Positions 1 to 14,322 of a DNA stretch of 64,000 nucleotides are shown here, in pieces. This stretch comes from Rhabditoides inermis. Its lineage: Eukaryota; Nematoda; Chromadorea; Rhabditida; Rhabditidae. Under the pieces are notes generated by a model. It worked only from the letters and a program-made list of their open reading frames with translations. It did not search any database and was not told the origin of the DNA. The DNA is taken from assembly GCA_963966185.1 (NCBI GenBank), contig CAWZYM010000297.1:72001-136000 (forward strand), read 5' to 3'. Numbering within the stretch: the stretch's first letter is position 1; each line of letters opens with the position of its first letter. Both the position numbers and the translations under genes were made by a program.

Positions 1-1593
1 TCCTTATTTGTTTGTGTGTGGATCCTATGAAAGAATTTGTGCGCTTATAAAAAGTCGCTTCCCTGCGCGAGATTTGTGGAGACTTTAAAACGGTCTACTG
101 TACATTGCACGTTTTTCTTCTCGATTACGATAAATATCTATTAATTGGGATTTGAATAGGTGCTGATTGTGGGAGGCTGGGTTTTTGAAGTGGCAGATGG
201 TTGAGCAATCTTGCGAAAGGCAGGCTGGGTGGGGTCTCACCGCGAAGTGGGCGGAGCCAGGCGACGCCAGCAGTCGATATAGCCTCGGGGGCTTCCCCCA
301 AGAGAGAAAGGGAGCAACATGTGCGACCGTCTCTCTTTCTCTCTCCTCTTCCTGCCATGTGCCCAAATACGAACGTCTTCCGGGTTTAGATGTGTTTTGT
401 TTGTTGCTCTTTTGTTTTCGTTGGTGCACTTCCGATTTGATCAGGTGTCGATCACGATTTGATTTCGGATCGCGTTATTGATCTGTGCGACTTCCGATTG
501 TGATTAGACGTGATTGCGCGTAATCTATTTCGAACTCAAGTATTTGTCGCCGCTCGTTTTGGGTGATTTGTGGTGGTAGGGAGCAGACGGGAGAAGGAGC
601 AGGGGTAATAGCCATCGTGGCTGGCGCAGCTTTTCGAAACACCGCGTCTAAGTGTAGTAACAGTAGTGAATCTGCTCTCATGCTCGAAATACTTTCCCTA
701 TTTCCAAAGGCGAAAGCGTCTAATCATCTTTTCATATGCTGAAAAGAGCAGGGGAGAGTGCCTCGCACCCTTGTTTTATTACAGCGAATCCCCCATCTCA
801 CCCTTCCTTCTATCAGTCGTTCCCATGGAATCGCCCCCGCTTCTCTGGACACTCTCGATATCACACACTCTCTCCGGTCCATTCCCTGTCTGCATCTCTG
901 CACACTCCATCCATCACTCACTCTCTCTCTCTGTCTGGATGTTGTATGGGAGAGGGGCAGAGGGGGTATGATAGAGGGAAGTTGGCAATGGGAGACGTCT
1001 GACTGTCGATTGTCGTCGTCGTGGGTGGTCGAATTGGTTTCCGACTCGTTTCATTACCCTTTTCTATTACTGAAGTCTGCTGTAACCCAATCCTCCCCTT
1101 CCTCTATTTTTCCCGGCTACTCAACTCATTTCGAAGGCCGTCTTATTTTACAATCACTCTCTCCCTTCTCTCTCGGTTCCATTTTACAATCACTCTCTCC
1201 CTTCTCTCTCTCTCTCTCCCCTCTCTTTCTCTCACTTTCATCCTCACTCATTGTCATTCCAATCACTGTATTTTTGGGAGTGTTTTATGTATTGTGCATC
1301 GTGTATTGGGATTTTGGGATTCAGCTCTGGCTCTCTCAAGTCAACATTTCTCGTTTCAATACTCTCACAAATACGCGAGTTTGCATTTTGTGTTGCAAAC
1401 GAATTTTGGATACAGACAGACACATACCCGGAAATGGGAAATGTTCGGTGTCTGAGAAATGAGCTTGGTTGTCGCTAGTCTTTGAATATTGCGATGGGAG
1501 AAATCAAGAGTACAAATCGCCATCTATGCTATAATTATAAACTCACGTGGAAAAGTGGTGCTGGGCGGTTACAAGCACCGGAAGAAAAGAAAG

Positions 1594-1651
<58 letters not shown>

Positions 1652-4444
1652 TAGCGAGAAGGAGAGGAGGATGATGGAAAGAGAACGGATACGTTGAGGC
1701 ATAAATACCCTTGATCACCGAGAGTCTGTTTACTGTTTAGAACACAGATTAGCTGTTTGATGATAGTACTATTAGCACATCGCGTGATTCCTATTCACTC
1801 TTCTCTCTCTTTTCATGTCTCTCTCCCTCCCTCTCTCTCCCTCCCTCTCTCTCCCTCCCTCTCTCTCTCTCTCTCCCTCCCTCTCTCTCTCTCCCTCCCT
1901 CTCTTTCCCTCCCTCTCTCTCTCCCTCCCTCTTTCTCCCTCCCTCTCTCTCCCTCCCTCTCTCTCTCCCTTGCTTCTCCTTTCGTCAACACATTCAGTCC
2001 CTTCCCTTGATTTGCACTATGCGCTTCACTAACTCCTCCGCACACATTAGCCGCTCATTATAATATAATCTTCAATATGTCCTTATGCTCGTTTTTGCAT
2101 GCAATCCAATCATCCCCGCTCTCATAAACACACAACTTCCGGTTGCAAAGTAAAAAAGTTTCCGTCGACACTGACTCACGCATTTTACGAACGTTTGTCA
2201 CATAATTATGTACAGTATCCTCTCGCTCACTTCAATTTCACTATCATATGTCATGCAATCATTCAGCGATTCAGCGATCGGGACGTCGAATCGACTATTA
2301 TGAGCATGTCATCAATCAATGAATCAACAAATCCGTTTTGTCGATGAACTGTCTGCGCGAATGTGTCGGATTATGAGCGTGTCATCAATCAATAAATCGA
2401 TGAATCAATTCAGAGACTGGCTGCGCGGGTGTGTCGTGCATCGGGTGGGGGTGGGGAGGGTTCGGGGGCTGGCGGCCGACCGCCCTCCTCCCTCTCAGCC
2501 ACTCTCTCCGCCAGACTCAGCGGACTCAGCCTGGCCAGTCTGGCAAGGTGAGCAGTGAAGAAGCATCTGTCGACGGTTCCTTCTTGTCGGGTGGAATCAA
2601 TTCGTTTTCCACATGTTTTTTCCAAACGCAATGAACACATGTTTTATTGACTTACTATTTGTGTAGCAGTTTAAGTGACGACTGATTACCCGCTGCGTCA
2701 CTCACGCGATTCAAGCGACAACGTGAATGCGTAGTGATAGTTGATTGTGTTCGCATGGTCGTTCGAACACTGGTTCCCAGCGAGTGCACTGCACTCTCTC
2801 ACGTGGCTGACTAGCCACTCGCAACATTTGCATTCGCTGACGGGCAGTGAGAGAGAGAGAGCGAGAGAGAGGAGAGAGAGAGCATCGTTTCTCTATTCCT
2901 GCCGTTATGACTCATCTAGGAACCACTAGACCACTACTATCATCCTATAGTCTAGCCAAACTAGCGTGAGCTCGAAATAGAAGCAAACAAACATGTTTAC
3001 CAACATGAAAAAATCTCAATTACGAAAAAAAAAACAGAATGTGAAGAAACAAACAAACAAACAAACATGTTTGCGTGTTTACTGTTTTCTTTTCAGGCGA
3101 CTCTCGTCACCGAATGGCTATCCTCACCCTCTTCCGAGAACCGAATCGCCCGTCTCCCTCAGCGCTCTCGTAAGTTTTTTGTTTGTATTTATACTGTATT
3201 ATATATTTACAACACTGTACACTATGTCTATGTACTATGTATACATAAATATGTAAATTATTTTATCGTTTAGTAGTTACAGTATTCCCTCACTCTCTCT
3301 TTTTCCAATGAGTTCATACTTCCAATATCCGAATATTTCTCCGCGCTGTCTGTAGTTGACAACTTGTAAATCGAATTACTTTTCGAATCCCGTTAGCAGA
3401 GAAGACGAAGATCGAAGGAGAGAGAGGGAGAGAAGAGAGAGAAAGAGAGAGAAAGAGAGAGGGAGAGAGAGAGAGAGGGGGGGAGAGAAGTGCATAGTAG
3501 CTTAGTCGTTTCTCTCACGCGTTTTCACAACTGTTACCCAGAGGGAGCGAGGATTGCTCCACTCTCAATCGCAAGATCATTTACATCGCCGCTCGATACA
3601 CGATTTCCACTCTTCTTCATTCTATTTTTCAATCAATTAATTTCTTTTTATTCTCTGTATACGAAAATCCCTAATGCTAGAAATGTTAGCATGTTATTAT
3701 TTCCAAAAAAAGGAACGAGATTCTTATCTGTGTGTCCACGTGATAAGAAGAGATCAAATCGTCAATTAGAATTCGATAGACGTTTTGACGTTACGCCTGC
3801 CTTTCTACGCTCTTTTTTCGCTTATCACCTGCTCTCTTTTACGACAGTTGCAAATTTGATAAGCCGAAAGCGGTTGCTTTTTCCCAGCCCCGGGCCCGGA
3901 ACACTCTCATATGGCCATTCTTCTCACATCTCTCTCATTCCAACCTCCCACTCTTTCTCTCTCCGTGATGACGCTGTTCGCTTCTGATTTCTTCATGTCT
4001 CGAGTTTCGTTTCGAGTTTCAAAAATCGCTGCCGGGTTTTTTCCATGGCCCTGGGGGTTTCCCCCAATATTGAAGAACGGACACGTCGTTTGTATATTTT
4101 TCACGAGGGCCCGACCCAAAAATATGATGTGCACTTTTTTATCACTGCTGGAATCTTTTAAATCCTTCACTGTAAAAAGACTGGAAAGTGGTGAAATGAA
4201 CTATGGGCAAATAGAAGAAAAAAACACGGAAGCAGCTATCTATCCTTTCTCATAACAATGCCAACAGATTATTAGTCTCGATTTCACTCTCTCTCTCTCT
4301 CTCTCTCTCTCCGGGGCTGAGTTGTTTGTTGTTTGTCCGTTCCTGCTCCTGCTCCTTCTCCTTCCTCCTCCCCCAATCAGCTGATCCAGAAAGCATATCG
4401 ATCGCTTCCACCCCCATCAACACACCCCTATCTGATTACCTAAT

Positions 4445-4488
<44 letters not shown>

Positions 4489-4642
4489 GGACCGATCACA
4501 CACTTCCTTTCTCCCCTTCAATCAGTCGCTTTCGCATCGATTCTGACCAGCCAATGGGAGAAGAAACGAGTGTGTAATCGACGTTTTGCAAATCAAAGGG
4601 CGCGCGTGCGCGCTTATAGCATGTGTGTATGCGGTGACCCCC

Positions 4643-4676
<34 letters not shown>

Positions 4677-4868
4677 CTCTCGCTCTCTCTCTCTCTCACC
4701 TCTCTCTCTCACTACACCACCCGGCTGCTTCACTCCCCCCTCTCCCATTGCTCTCACTAAAGCGTTCTCCGATCAACGGGGAATCCCCCCGCCGCCGCCG
4801 CTCTTATCAATCAATACTGCCCCGCTATATTATTGATTATATTATTGATTTTTCGATCGCTTTGTCAG
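1..4868. other. 5' flank of the transporter gene, repeat-rich, no gene seen
   Basis: No open frame here resembles a protein; the longest frames are translations of CT/GA tracts. It holds dinucleotide tracts (about 1600-1647 GA, 1814-1972 CT/CCCT, 3414-3484 GA, 4286-4312 CT, 4447-4487 CT, 4645-4712 CT). An untranslated first exon or trans-splice acceptor could lie just upstream of the ATG at 4869, which is preceded by TTTGTCAG, a good acceptor; the ATG could therefore follow a 5' UTR intron or a trans-splice site. Neither can be decided without RNA. Confidence 0.6.
1814..1972. repeat. CT/CCCT pyrimidine tract
   Basis: About 160 bases of CTCTCCCTCCCT-type sequence with a strong strand asymmetry (all pyrimidine on +). 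It is a low-complexity microsatellite in the 5' flank. Confidence 0.9.
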
Positions 4869-7557
4869 ATGCCGGATGTGACGACAGCGGACGATCCGGA
4901 GAAGCGGTGTCTGCTCACTCCTGGATCCTCCCTCCACAACAGCAATCAATTCAGCCTCGCCCAGGTACGCGTGTTTGCTGTTTATATGTGTTATCTGTGT
5001 GTTGTCTGCACAGTAGAAGGAGATCCCCTTCTGTCTACGACAGCTCCTTCCAACCATCTCCGCCCGATTACGCCTTTTTTTGCGAACAAGCGCCGACAGA
5101 CGGCGAATATAATTAATTGTCAACGCATTGTCGCCGAAACAGAGTGTACTGCGCTCTCGAAACTATTGAATTTCGAAAATCCTGTGTGGTGAGAGCCGAC
5201 AGCAGAGGTGAGACGCGTCTCGCGCCCCTGCGCTCTCTCCGCGTCACACGCTCTCTCTCGCCCCCTCTCTCCACCACTGTGATTATTATTCATCGGGCCA
5301 GCTGTGGGATGCACGAAGCATTGATCCATCAGAGAAACCAAGGGGGGGGGGGTTGGACAGTGCGCGTGCGTGCGTGTGGCACCGAGAGGCACTAACAAAC
5401 ACTATGTTTCACACTGGCACACGTTTCAAAGATCGCTCCGCAGATACGTTTCAAAGAACGCGTCTCAATTGTTGCATACGTATCGAAGTCCGTTTCGTTT
5501 GCAGAGAGCTTACGTTTCACCAGAAATTAATAAGAAATGACCGTCATTTCTTGTCGATGAACGCAGTGAGGTCGCTCAGAATTAGCTGCCAGCAAACATT
5601 GCTTAATGGCGCAACTGGTTAGAGTTTCGCCTGACAATCACGGGTTGCTGATTCGGATCCGCTGACGAGTTTTGCTAAAAGTGTTTTGCTGCGAGTTTTG
5701 CTTTTATAAATCTTTCGCTACAGTCAGCTTGCCTGCGAATCATAATTCGTGTAGAATTCAGTCAATCATTTGGGATTTTTGTCCACTTTAGATAGAGAGA
5801 GAGAGGGGGGGGGGGGGCGGAGAGAGAGAGAGGGGGGGGGGGGGTCGGACAGAGATCGAATGCGCTTTTTCGAGCAACGCCCCGAGAGCAACATGGAAAA
5901 CTCGAGAGCAGTACTCTTTCCCTCTCTCTCTCCTCGCCCCTCTCAAAGTAAACAGGCGGAGAACACTGGCGGCCGTGTTGTAGAGAGGGGTCCAGAGAGG
6001 GGGGATTTAGAAAGGAAAAGGAGGCAAGGAGGGGGGAAGAGAGTCCGTAGCAGCTGAAAAAAATAGCAATTACTCTCTCTCTCCCTCCAGTGTCACATGT
6101 TTTGCCTGACTGACTGCACATTTATCGCGTGCCAAATGTCTTTGATAAACGCAAATCCTCTTTACCCTCTTATCGATGCATGGCTTGTTTGGTGCTCTCT
6201 CTTTTATCCGGCGACGAGCACTATGTAGATTTGTGAGACGGCCCCCGCTCATTATTCGAGGAAGAGAGAATAAGGAAGAAAATAGAGAGAGAGAGAGAGA
6301 GAGAGAGACGAGAGAGAGAGACGAGACGAAGCTAGGCCCAGTCACGAATTGCACTTTCTCCCGCCGGTCTGCCATAGCGGCTCCATTTCTCTCGTCAATA
6401 TGATCGTGTGCTTTGTGTTTTGCTCAAATGTTCTGTGTCTTGTCCGCCTCATTTGCATATTCCAGTCCTCGTCTTCGATGGCGGGTAGCTGTGCCCGTTC
6501 ACCCTCTCCTTCCGGGGTATCCGATGCACTCATCGAAGGTATTGATTTCATTGATTTCGTTCTCATTTGCTATTTTCCAAACCGCAACCGCATTTATTGA
6601 AGACACAAATGAATAAATTGCATGAGCGATACTTGTGTATAAAGTGTCGATGGTCCGTTGGCAGGTTCGGAGCCGGCGGGAGATGGTCCGCTGATCTGCA
6701 ATCTGATCTATTCCGAGCCGGCTCTCGCCGCTCCTCTATCCACATGCCACAAGGTCGGCTACTCGGAAAGCGCCCTCCCCCACGTGAGTTGTTTACGTGT
6801 TTGTTTCTTGTTTGTTTGTTTACAGTATGTTTTCGATTTGAAAATCTATCCAAATCGTGAGTTGTTTTTGTTTACTTGTTCACAGGCGTTTTCTATTCCT
6901 TCCTTCTCCGATGTTGGCGTGTTTTCGGGTTCCTCGTTTTCTGTAGCCATGAATTATGGACGAGATTTCGCGATTACTGCGTTGATGATAGTGATGATAG
7001 TGATAAGCTCTGATAGGCGCCTGATTCACGGCTTTGCACTGATTTATCGAGGAGGTGATATGTGATATGATAATAGTCTTCCCACCAATGAAGGAATAAG
7101 AAACACGAAAGACTACGGTAATCAATTGATAGTAAACAAACAAACAATTCTAGATGTACTTGGCTGACTCTGGCGTTTCTTCCCTCGACGGCGGGCAAAC
7201 AAAGAAAGGTGGGCAATGATTATTGTTTGATTAATTGATTCAATATGATTTGTTTCGGTGTACTGAACTTTTGTGAAATGGTAACAATACATTTGCAGAT
7301 GTCTCATTTGCGTCTACTCCGAAGGGCAGCATATGCTTATCAGACATCAGCTTCGTTCAGGGGTGAGTGTTCTTTGTATTTTCTTGTTTTTATATATATT
7401 CTTGTATGTTTGTTTGTCCTGATTGTGTCCCACGCCTATTTCCTGCCTAGTACAAATCCGTTGTTTACTTGTTTACTCGACTGATCGCATTTCACATGTC
7501 TCACTGACATTGGATAGCCGGAAAGGAAACGCTTTTTTGCGCTCTCTCTCTCTCTCT

Positions 7558-7599
<42 letters not shown>

Positions 7600-8340
7600 A
7601 TGAGAAAGAGGTCTAATTATGGGGAAAGCGACTGCGACTGAAACTCGACTCGCGAATTCGCGTGACTTGTGCTTTTTCCGTGGTGTTCGAGGGAAAACGA
7701 AATATTTAAAGATGGCACGTTCTCACATCGTGCAAACTGTCATTGACACAGCCCCACTGTTGACATAACTGCTGCCTCTTTTGACTTGACCCACACTCTT
7801 TGTCTTTGGTCGCAGATCCCAAATCATACAAACAAAATAAATGTAGTAAATCACGAAAGTAACGTTTTCTAGGCGCAGCGGTCACAAGACGTCGTTTTCG
7901 GCGAGAGAGATAAGCGAGCAGCATGCTCAGATCCAGAAGAAGTACCGCGGAGCGACGGAGAGACAGAGGAATCCCACTGACCCGGTCGACTTCGAAGGTA
8001 GGTGTTCTCTCTATGCCAATGCAAAGTTTGTAACGATCTTTGCACAAAGACTTATTAGAGCGATCACTTAACTACCTATCTGCCACTTTTTTAGTTCTGT
8101 GAAACGTGTGTATATGAAACATACATTGTTTTCGTGAAACGCTTATGGCTACCGTACCCCCTGACCGCGGTTGATGTGCAGGTATCCTGCGGCACATCGG
8201 CGGCTGCAGCTGGTGGCAGATCTGGGTGTACGTGCTGATATCCATGCAGCAGATCCCGCACGCAATGTTCAACCTGAACGTCGTCTACATGACATACCAG
8301 CCGGAGCACTGGTGCCAGGTGAGCGGACCTCTCTCTCTCA

Positions 8341-8379
<39 letters not shown>

Positions 8380-8459
8380 CTTCTCTCCCTCCCTCCCTCT
8401 CTCCCCCTCTCTCTCTCTCCCCGCTCTCTCTCTCCCCTTCTCTCCCTCCCTCCCTCTCT

Positions 8460-8511
<52 letters not shown>

Positions 8512-9290
8512 CTCTCTCTCTCCCCGCTCTCTCTCTCTCCCCTTCTCTCCCTCCCTCCCTCTCTCTCTCTTTCTCCCTCCTCCCTCTCTTTTTATTTCAT
8601 TATTTCTTCCTTTTTCACATATTTTACAATGATATCACAATGACATACCTTTCGAGAGTATTTCTTATACAGTGTGATACAGCTCTCAATTTGACATGTC
8701 GTTGAAACGTATGGTTTCCAGGTGCCCGGCTTCGGTGACAATGACACTTCGGCAGAGTATCTATGGACACTGGAGGTGAGTCTCACTACTTTCCTATTTC
8801 GACTTTTTCTAACACACACAGATGACAAAAAACACTATTCTCAGGACACGTTCAACACATCCATCGTCTTCCCGCGCACTTCCCGAACACAGAGAGACCA
8901 GGAGGTATTCCACGACCAGGTACGTTTCCGATACGTTTTCGATATGTTTCCGATACGTTTCCGATACGTTACCGATACGTTTCCGATACATTTCCGCATC
9001 ATTGAGAGTTATGGTTGTGCACTGTTGTGTGAAAAGTACGTTTCACACCAAAGATGAAATTACTAGACTTGAGGGCTAGATGTTATAATGATACAATGAC
9101 ATTTTGTGAATATCTAGAACTGTTTTGAAATAATATTTTCGTCGCATTGCACTATTGCACACTGTGAGTTAGATATTGAAAATTGTCAAAAAAGTTTTCA
9201 GTGTTACTATCTGGGTCGGTCTGAAGAGAGGTACAAGCAGCTGAGGAGAATGCCTCTGGAGGAAGCAGAGAGGGAGGCTATGAGAGATGC

Positions 9291-9328
<38 letters not shown>

Positions 9329-11417
9329 AGAGAGAGAGTGAGAGAAGAGAGGAGAGGAGAGGAGAGATAGATCTGACGTCATTCTCTACAGGTCGACGCT
9401 GAACCCGTCAAATGCGCCGCGTGGCACTACAAGAAGGATGTGTGTGTCGTTTGTTGGCTTGTTTACATGTTTACATGTTTGTTTATACGTCTCTTTTCAG
9501 GTGATGCACACGACGATCGTGACTGACTGGAATCTGGTGTGCGACGACAACTTGAAGCGTGGTCACGCGCATCTCTTCTACTCGTTTGGCTTCCTAGTCG
9601 GGTGCATTCTCGGTGGACTCGCGTCTGACAGGTGAACACTGTGCACATGTTTTTGCACATGCACAGCACATGTATGAAACAATATACCACCTTCTTACTT
9701 TTAAGAGGAGCTTTGTGATTGTGTACTTATCAAGCTCCTGTTCCTGTAAGAAATAGTGGCATCTTTTTTTATTCAGAAAGAATGAATAAGGACAAGTCTC
9801 TTGTTAGACATTAAGAGAGTCTTTTGTTTGATAGATCCATGGTGATATCACATCGTTCCGCAAATCTCCCTTCTTTCGCAAATCCTCGCTCTTCGTGTGT
9901 CTTTTGTGATATTTCGGGAAGATAAATGGAAAGAAGAAGAAGAAGAAGCTGACTGCCAGATGTCGATAGCGCAATATTGATGAGAAAGAAAGGGACCAAT
10001 CTCTAAACAAACAAATAAACAAACGAATAACCAATCATTTTCAGCTTCGGCCGTAAACCTACAGTAATCGGTTTCGGTATTCTGTCTTCCATGTTCGGAA
10101 TGTTCCTTCCGTACACGACCTACTTTCCCATGTTTCTGTTCATTCGGTGAGTTGTTTACTGGATTGTTCATTTGTTTTCGTTTACTTAAAAAACATTTGT
10201 GTTTACGAGTTTGGATACTTGTTTACTTGATTGTTCACAACTTTGTTTACAGATTCTGCTCTGCTGTTTGTAACGAGGCAGCCGATCTGGCTGCGTATAT
10301 TCTCTGCATGGAGATCACAGGTTCGTTGTGTTGTGTATGTACTAATGCACAATAAGAAAATGCTAGGATTAACTCGATCTCAAAAACATAGTATTATTAT
10401 CAAACTGAAACGTATCTCAATAATCACACGAAACACAAATCGTCCTATTTTTTGTTATAATGCTACGGTAACTACTATTGACGTGAACTGTAAATAGTCA
10501 TACTGTAGTACAATATTCCAGGCGTGCGGTATCGCGCGATGGTGGGCTCGCTTCTGCAAGCGCCGTGGGCGGTCGGATACGCATTCCTAGCCCTACTCGC
10601 GTACTTCTGCAAGAGCTGGAAGATGATCCAGGTAAGCGCTCTCTCTCTCTCTCTCTCTCCCTCCCTCTCTCTTTCTCCCTCTTTCTCTCGCACGTGCTTC
10701 TATAGAAATAGAACAGACTTCCTCGTGTGTGTGTGTAATGTGTATTGTTGACCGCCTGGGCGGGGATGATAGCCGCTCATAACTCCCTCTTCCTCTCTCT
10801 CTCCCTCTCCCGCTTACCTGGCTGTAAAGGTGTAAAGGTGTACTGAGTGGCACCTGAGTCTAAGGGATCAAGGGACATTTTTAAAAAGAAAAGATTTGAT
10901 ACAATTGAATGCACATTTCATTTTGTCATCATAATTATCTGTATTAAAACATATCAAACAAGAATTTGAACAAACTCCGGGTCCCACCACGATCGCCCTT
11001 CCAGGCAGTGGCGTCGGCGCTGCACTTTATCGCCGTGTTGATGATCTGCGCCCTGCCGGAGTCGCCGCGCTGGCTGATGGTCTCCGACCGCGTCAGCGAG
11101 GCGGAGCAGGTCATTCGAAAGGCGTGCAGGTCGGTCCCGCCACGATTACTTCCAGTTTTGAACTCTGTTATTGATTACGTTTCAAGCACTAGTGTTATCG
11201 ATACACACCCAGCCGCATTAATTTCCCGTCGATATCGAAACCTTTACAATTATATAACACAACCCTCAGTCATTTGTTTGGCATAGAGAGTAATATTTGC
11301 AACTTTGCAGAACTCCGCCGTTCCCGTTCAACCTGTGCCGGGTGAACAAGGGATCTCTGCCATGCGATCTGGAACTCACACAACACAAGTGAGGGGAGAG
11401 AGAGAGGGAGAGAGAGG

Positions 11418-11498
<81 letters not shown>

Positions 11499-12077
11499 GA
11501 GGGAGGGAGGGAGAGAGGGAGAGAGAGAACGTACTCCGTTGCAGGGAGCGCACCAAGTGGGTGCGCGACAGAAAGGCTTCTCTCTTCGATGTGTTCAAAT
11601 CGCGCGAGCTAAGGAGCAGGTGGGTCCCACCACGTAAACATTACAGAAATTTATTGACATCTTTTTTGTATTGCCCTGTATATTCGAAGAATTTTGGGTC
11701 CTACCACGACATCCTCAGTACCGTATCCTTGCAGGACGTTCGTGGTGTGCACGGTGTTCATGGCGACTGCGCTGGTGTACTACGGATTGGTTATTGGTGG
11801 GTGATACGTTTCAGTCAGGGTTATACCTTTCAATATACGTTTCCACGGGACCACATGTTATTTGCGTAATCACTATCACGTAATTACTGGAAACCTGACT
11901 TACAACACACGCCACTAAAGCAAAAAGATTATAAGCACTTTCCATTATTTTCTCAGTAGGAGATTTCTGTTTCTAGCCCTGTCCGATCAGTCCGCTCCGG
12001 GTCGCGTGCTCTTCTCCGGAAACTTCTTTGTCAACAACGCCATCGCAGGTACGTCTACCTTCCTCTCTCTCTCTCTC

Positions 12078-12122
<45 letters not shown>

Positions 12123-14322
12123 TTCCCCCTCTCAGGTGCCATCGAGCTTCCCACTCTGATCGCTTGCGTCTATCTGATGCGTTTCGGCAGAAAGAGGTAG
12201 GCAGTTATTTGAATTGTCTTCTGGGTCCCACCACGACGGTCCTGTTGCAGGGCGCAGATGTTCACTCTGATCGCGGCTGGAGTGGCGATCATCGTGGGGA
12301 TGCTGGCTGTGACTGGCAAGCACTACATGACAGCCCTCGCATTCATGATGCTCGGCAAGATATTCATCCAGGTATACGGTAGTTTGAATATGGTTTACTG
12401 TAGATTACGGTAGTTTGAATTTAGTTATAGTTTACTGTACATATGTTTTGTTTTGCGGTATCTTGGCTTTTTCTGCGTGGTTGATTGCTTGTTTGATTGT
12501 GTTGACTTGATCAACTGTTACACAAACAATCGCGTGCCAACTTTTTTCTTCTTCTTTTTGTGTGTTTTGTGTGAAGTCCAAGATCTCATTTTGAGGAATG
12601 AAATGGAGGCACACCTGGCTGATTTTTTCAAAGGTTTAGAGGGTCCAACATTCCTCGATAAATCAATAAATCAATAAATCGATACTCTAGGGTGCGTTCA
12701 ACATCCTCTACATCTTCACATCCGAGCTCTACCCGACGGTTGTGAGAAACTCGGCCGTAGGACTCAGCTCCATGGTGAGAAACCAAACAAAAAATAAACA
12801 AACAACAAACAATAAACAAAACAAATGTGCTGCGCAGATGTATCTGATCCTGGCCCTTTGCGTGTACCGGTTATCCCTTCATATATTCTTTTACGGACTC
12901 GTCTTTCGCTCATTTAGTATGGTCTCGGTTTTTATCACATGCGGCTTTTTTTTACTGTATTTTTGATGTGTGACGCAGTTTTTTCTGCAATAAATTATTA
13001 TTAAAACAAGTAAAAAACAAATAACTTGTTCAGATCGCTCGTTTCGGGGCGGGAGTGTCGTCGTACATTGCTATGCTTTCCGACGTCACTCTGCCCATCG
13101 TTCCCATGTCGATCTTCGCCATATTCTCCCTCTTTGCCGGTCAGTCGGGTCCCGCCGCGAATGTTTTCGATAGGAGTATCTTTTTGTCCATGAGACATAG
13201 CGAGTGATGGTCCGAAGTGGATCCCGCCGCGACTGTCTGTGGCACTGGTTCGCTTACTCATCCACGGACTATTCAGGCATGCTGGTGTCGTGTCTGCCCG
13301 AGACCTGCGATCAGCCGCTGCCAGAAACGCTCGAGGTGAGAAAACAAATTGCATTTTTCGTGTGTGAAAAAACACAGTGAGAATCGTCAAATTGAATCGT
13401 TTTTGTTCTGTCCAAGTGTAAGCTACTGTTGAAACGTATGATTATGTTTGTGGAATGATCATAAATTACCAGCTGCTGACAACAAATTAGCACATGCGTC
13501 GAACTGACCGTAAGTAATCTAGCTGTGAAACGTATCTCGAAACGTACAAATTATAAACGATCTCAGGACGCGGTGACGAACCTACGGTCGGAGAACCGCA
13601 ATCAGTGCTATGGGTTCGGGATTGGAGGACGCGGAGTCACCAACGTGGGTTTCTCTCTCTCTCTCTCTCCCTCTCTCCCTCTCTCCCTCTCTCCCTCTCT
13701 CCCTCTCTCCCTCTCTCAATTATCGACGAATCAATAAATCAATAAATCGATACTCCAGTCGATCTCCCTGGTGGATGAACCGGGAGTGACGACCAACTCG
13801 TCCTCAGTGGCCGGCACTCCACTGGAGGGAAGCGAGGAACCCGAAACCAAGGTAGGGGCGGGTCCAGAGGGGCGGGGTTTGTGGGTGTCTTTATTTCTGT
13901 TCATATATCCATCTGTTAGGTGGGGTGGTGGGGAGAAAATGAGTGAGGGAAATAAATTGTGTTACCAGCACGTTGACTTCACTTGTTTAATCATTTTATA
14001 AGGTAGCAGCGCTATATCTTTCTCACAGTGTTGATCACGGCAGTAAATATTTAACAAATAACAACGAAGTGTGTTGCAGGAGCCGCGGCGTCGTCTCAGC
14101 CGGATAGGGATGACCAGTCCGAGGAAAGACGCGCCCAGTCGACAGGTATGCCACTCTGCCTGTCTCTCTCTCTCTCTCTCTCCCTCTCTCTCGTATGCTC
14201 TCTTAGGCTTCATAGTAGTAGGCTTTTTTATTCTTTTTTTCCAGGAGAGTCGCACCGACTCTATCTTCTATGATCTGAACGACATCTCCATCCCGGACAA
14301 ACTGCCCGAGGCGTTCGAGTGA
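4869..14322 (+). CDS. SLC22-family organic cation/anion transporter (major facilitator superfamily)
   Basis: Twenty-nine exons splice in frame to 834 aa: 4869-4964, 6466-6538, 6665-6783, 7154-7208, 7299-7362, 7873-7997, 8182-8318, 8722-8775, 8845-8919, 9202-9291, 9392-9439, 9501-9631, 10045-10145, 10253-10320, 10522-10631, 11005-11129, 11311-11388, 11545-11619, 11734-11796, 11977-12048, 12136-12196, 12251-12371, 12691-12774, 13034-13139, 13277-13335, 13567-13644, 13759-13851, 14080-14145, 14245-14322. Plasma-membrane polyspecific transporters of this family have 12 helices and a large first extracellular loop. Seen: a Ser-rich cytosolic N-terminus of about 160 aa, a first helix near [10 protein letters not shown], a Cys-bearing loop with [11 protein letters not shown], the MFS loop ASDRFGRKP, the SLC22 signature ESPRWL, then the [11 protein letters not shown] block. 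The protein is longer than the usual 550-600 aa because of its N-terminal tail and a Ser/Thr-rich C-tail. The N-terminal exons keep phase but have no recognised homology, so they are the weakest part. Cation versus anion substrate cannot be told. Confidence 0.93.
8329..8590. repeat. long CT/CCCT tract inside a transporter intron
   Basis: About 260 bases of CTCTCT and CTCCCTCC repeats begin 10 bases after the splice donor at 8319. It is a microsatellite with internal CCCCG interruptions repeated at 8420 and 8521. Confidence 0.9.
8928..8999. repeat. 12-base intronic tandem repeat (CGATACGTTTC type)
   Basis: Six or so imperfect copies of a unit like GTTTCCGATAC lie directly after the donor at 8920, with single-base variants between units. 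Confidence 0.8.
11389..11530. repeat. GA microsatellite starting at a splice donor
   Basis: The intron opens GTGAGGGGAGAG and passes directly into about 130 bases of GA repeat. Confidence 0.9.

Noticed and set aside
1757..2063. open frames of Ser/Leu/Pro repeats in the 5' flank
   Set aside because: Translations of CT tracts.
5605..5680. tRNA-like stretch (TGGCGCAACTGGTTAGA then GATTCGGATCC)
   Set aside because: A- and B-box-like strings are present but no anticodon stem pairs; probably a SINE relic or chance.
12775..13033. additional transporter exon at about 12838 after TGCGCAG
   Set aside because: Direct joining of 12774 to 13034 reproduces the family sequence (GLSSM then IARFG); an extra exon would break it.
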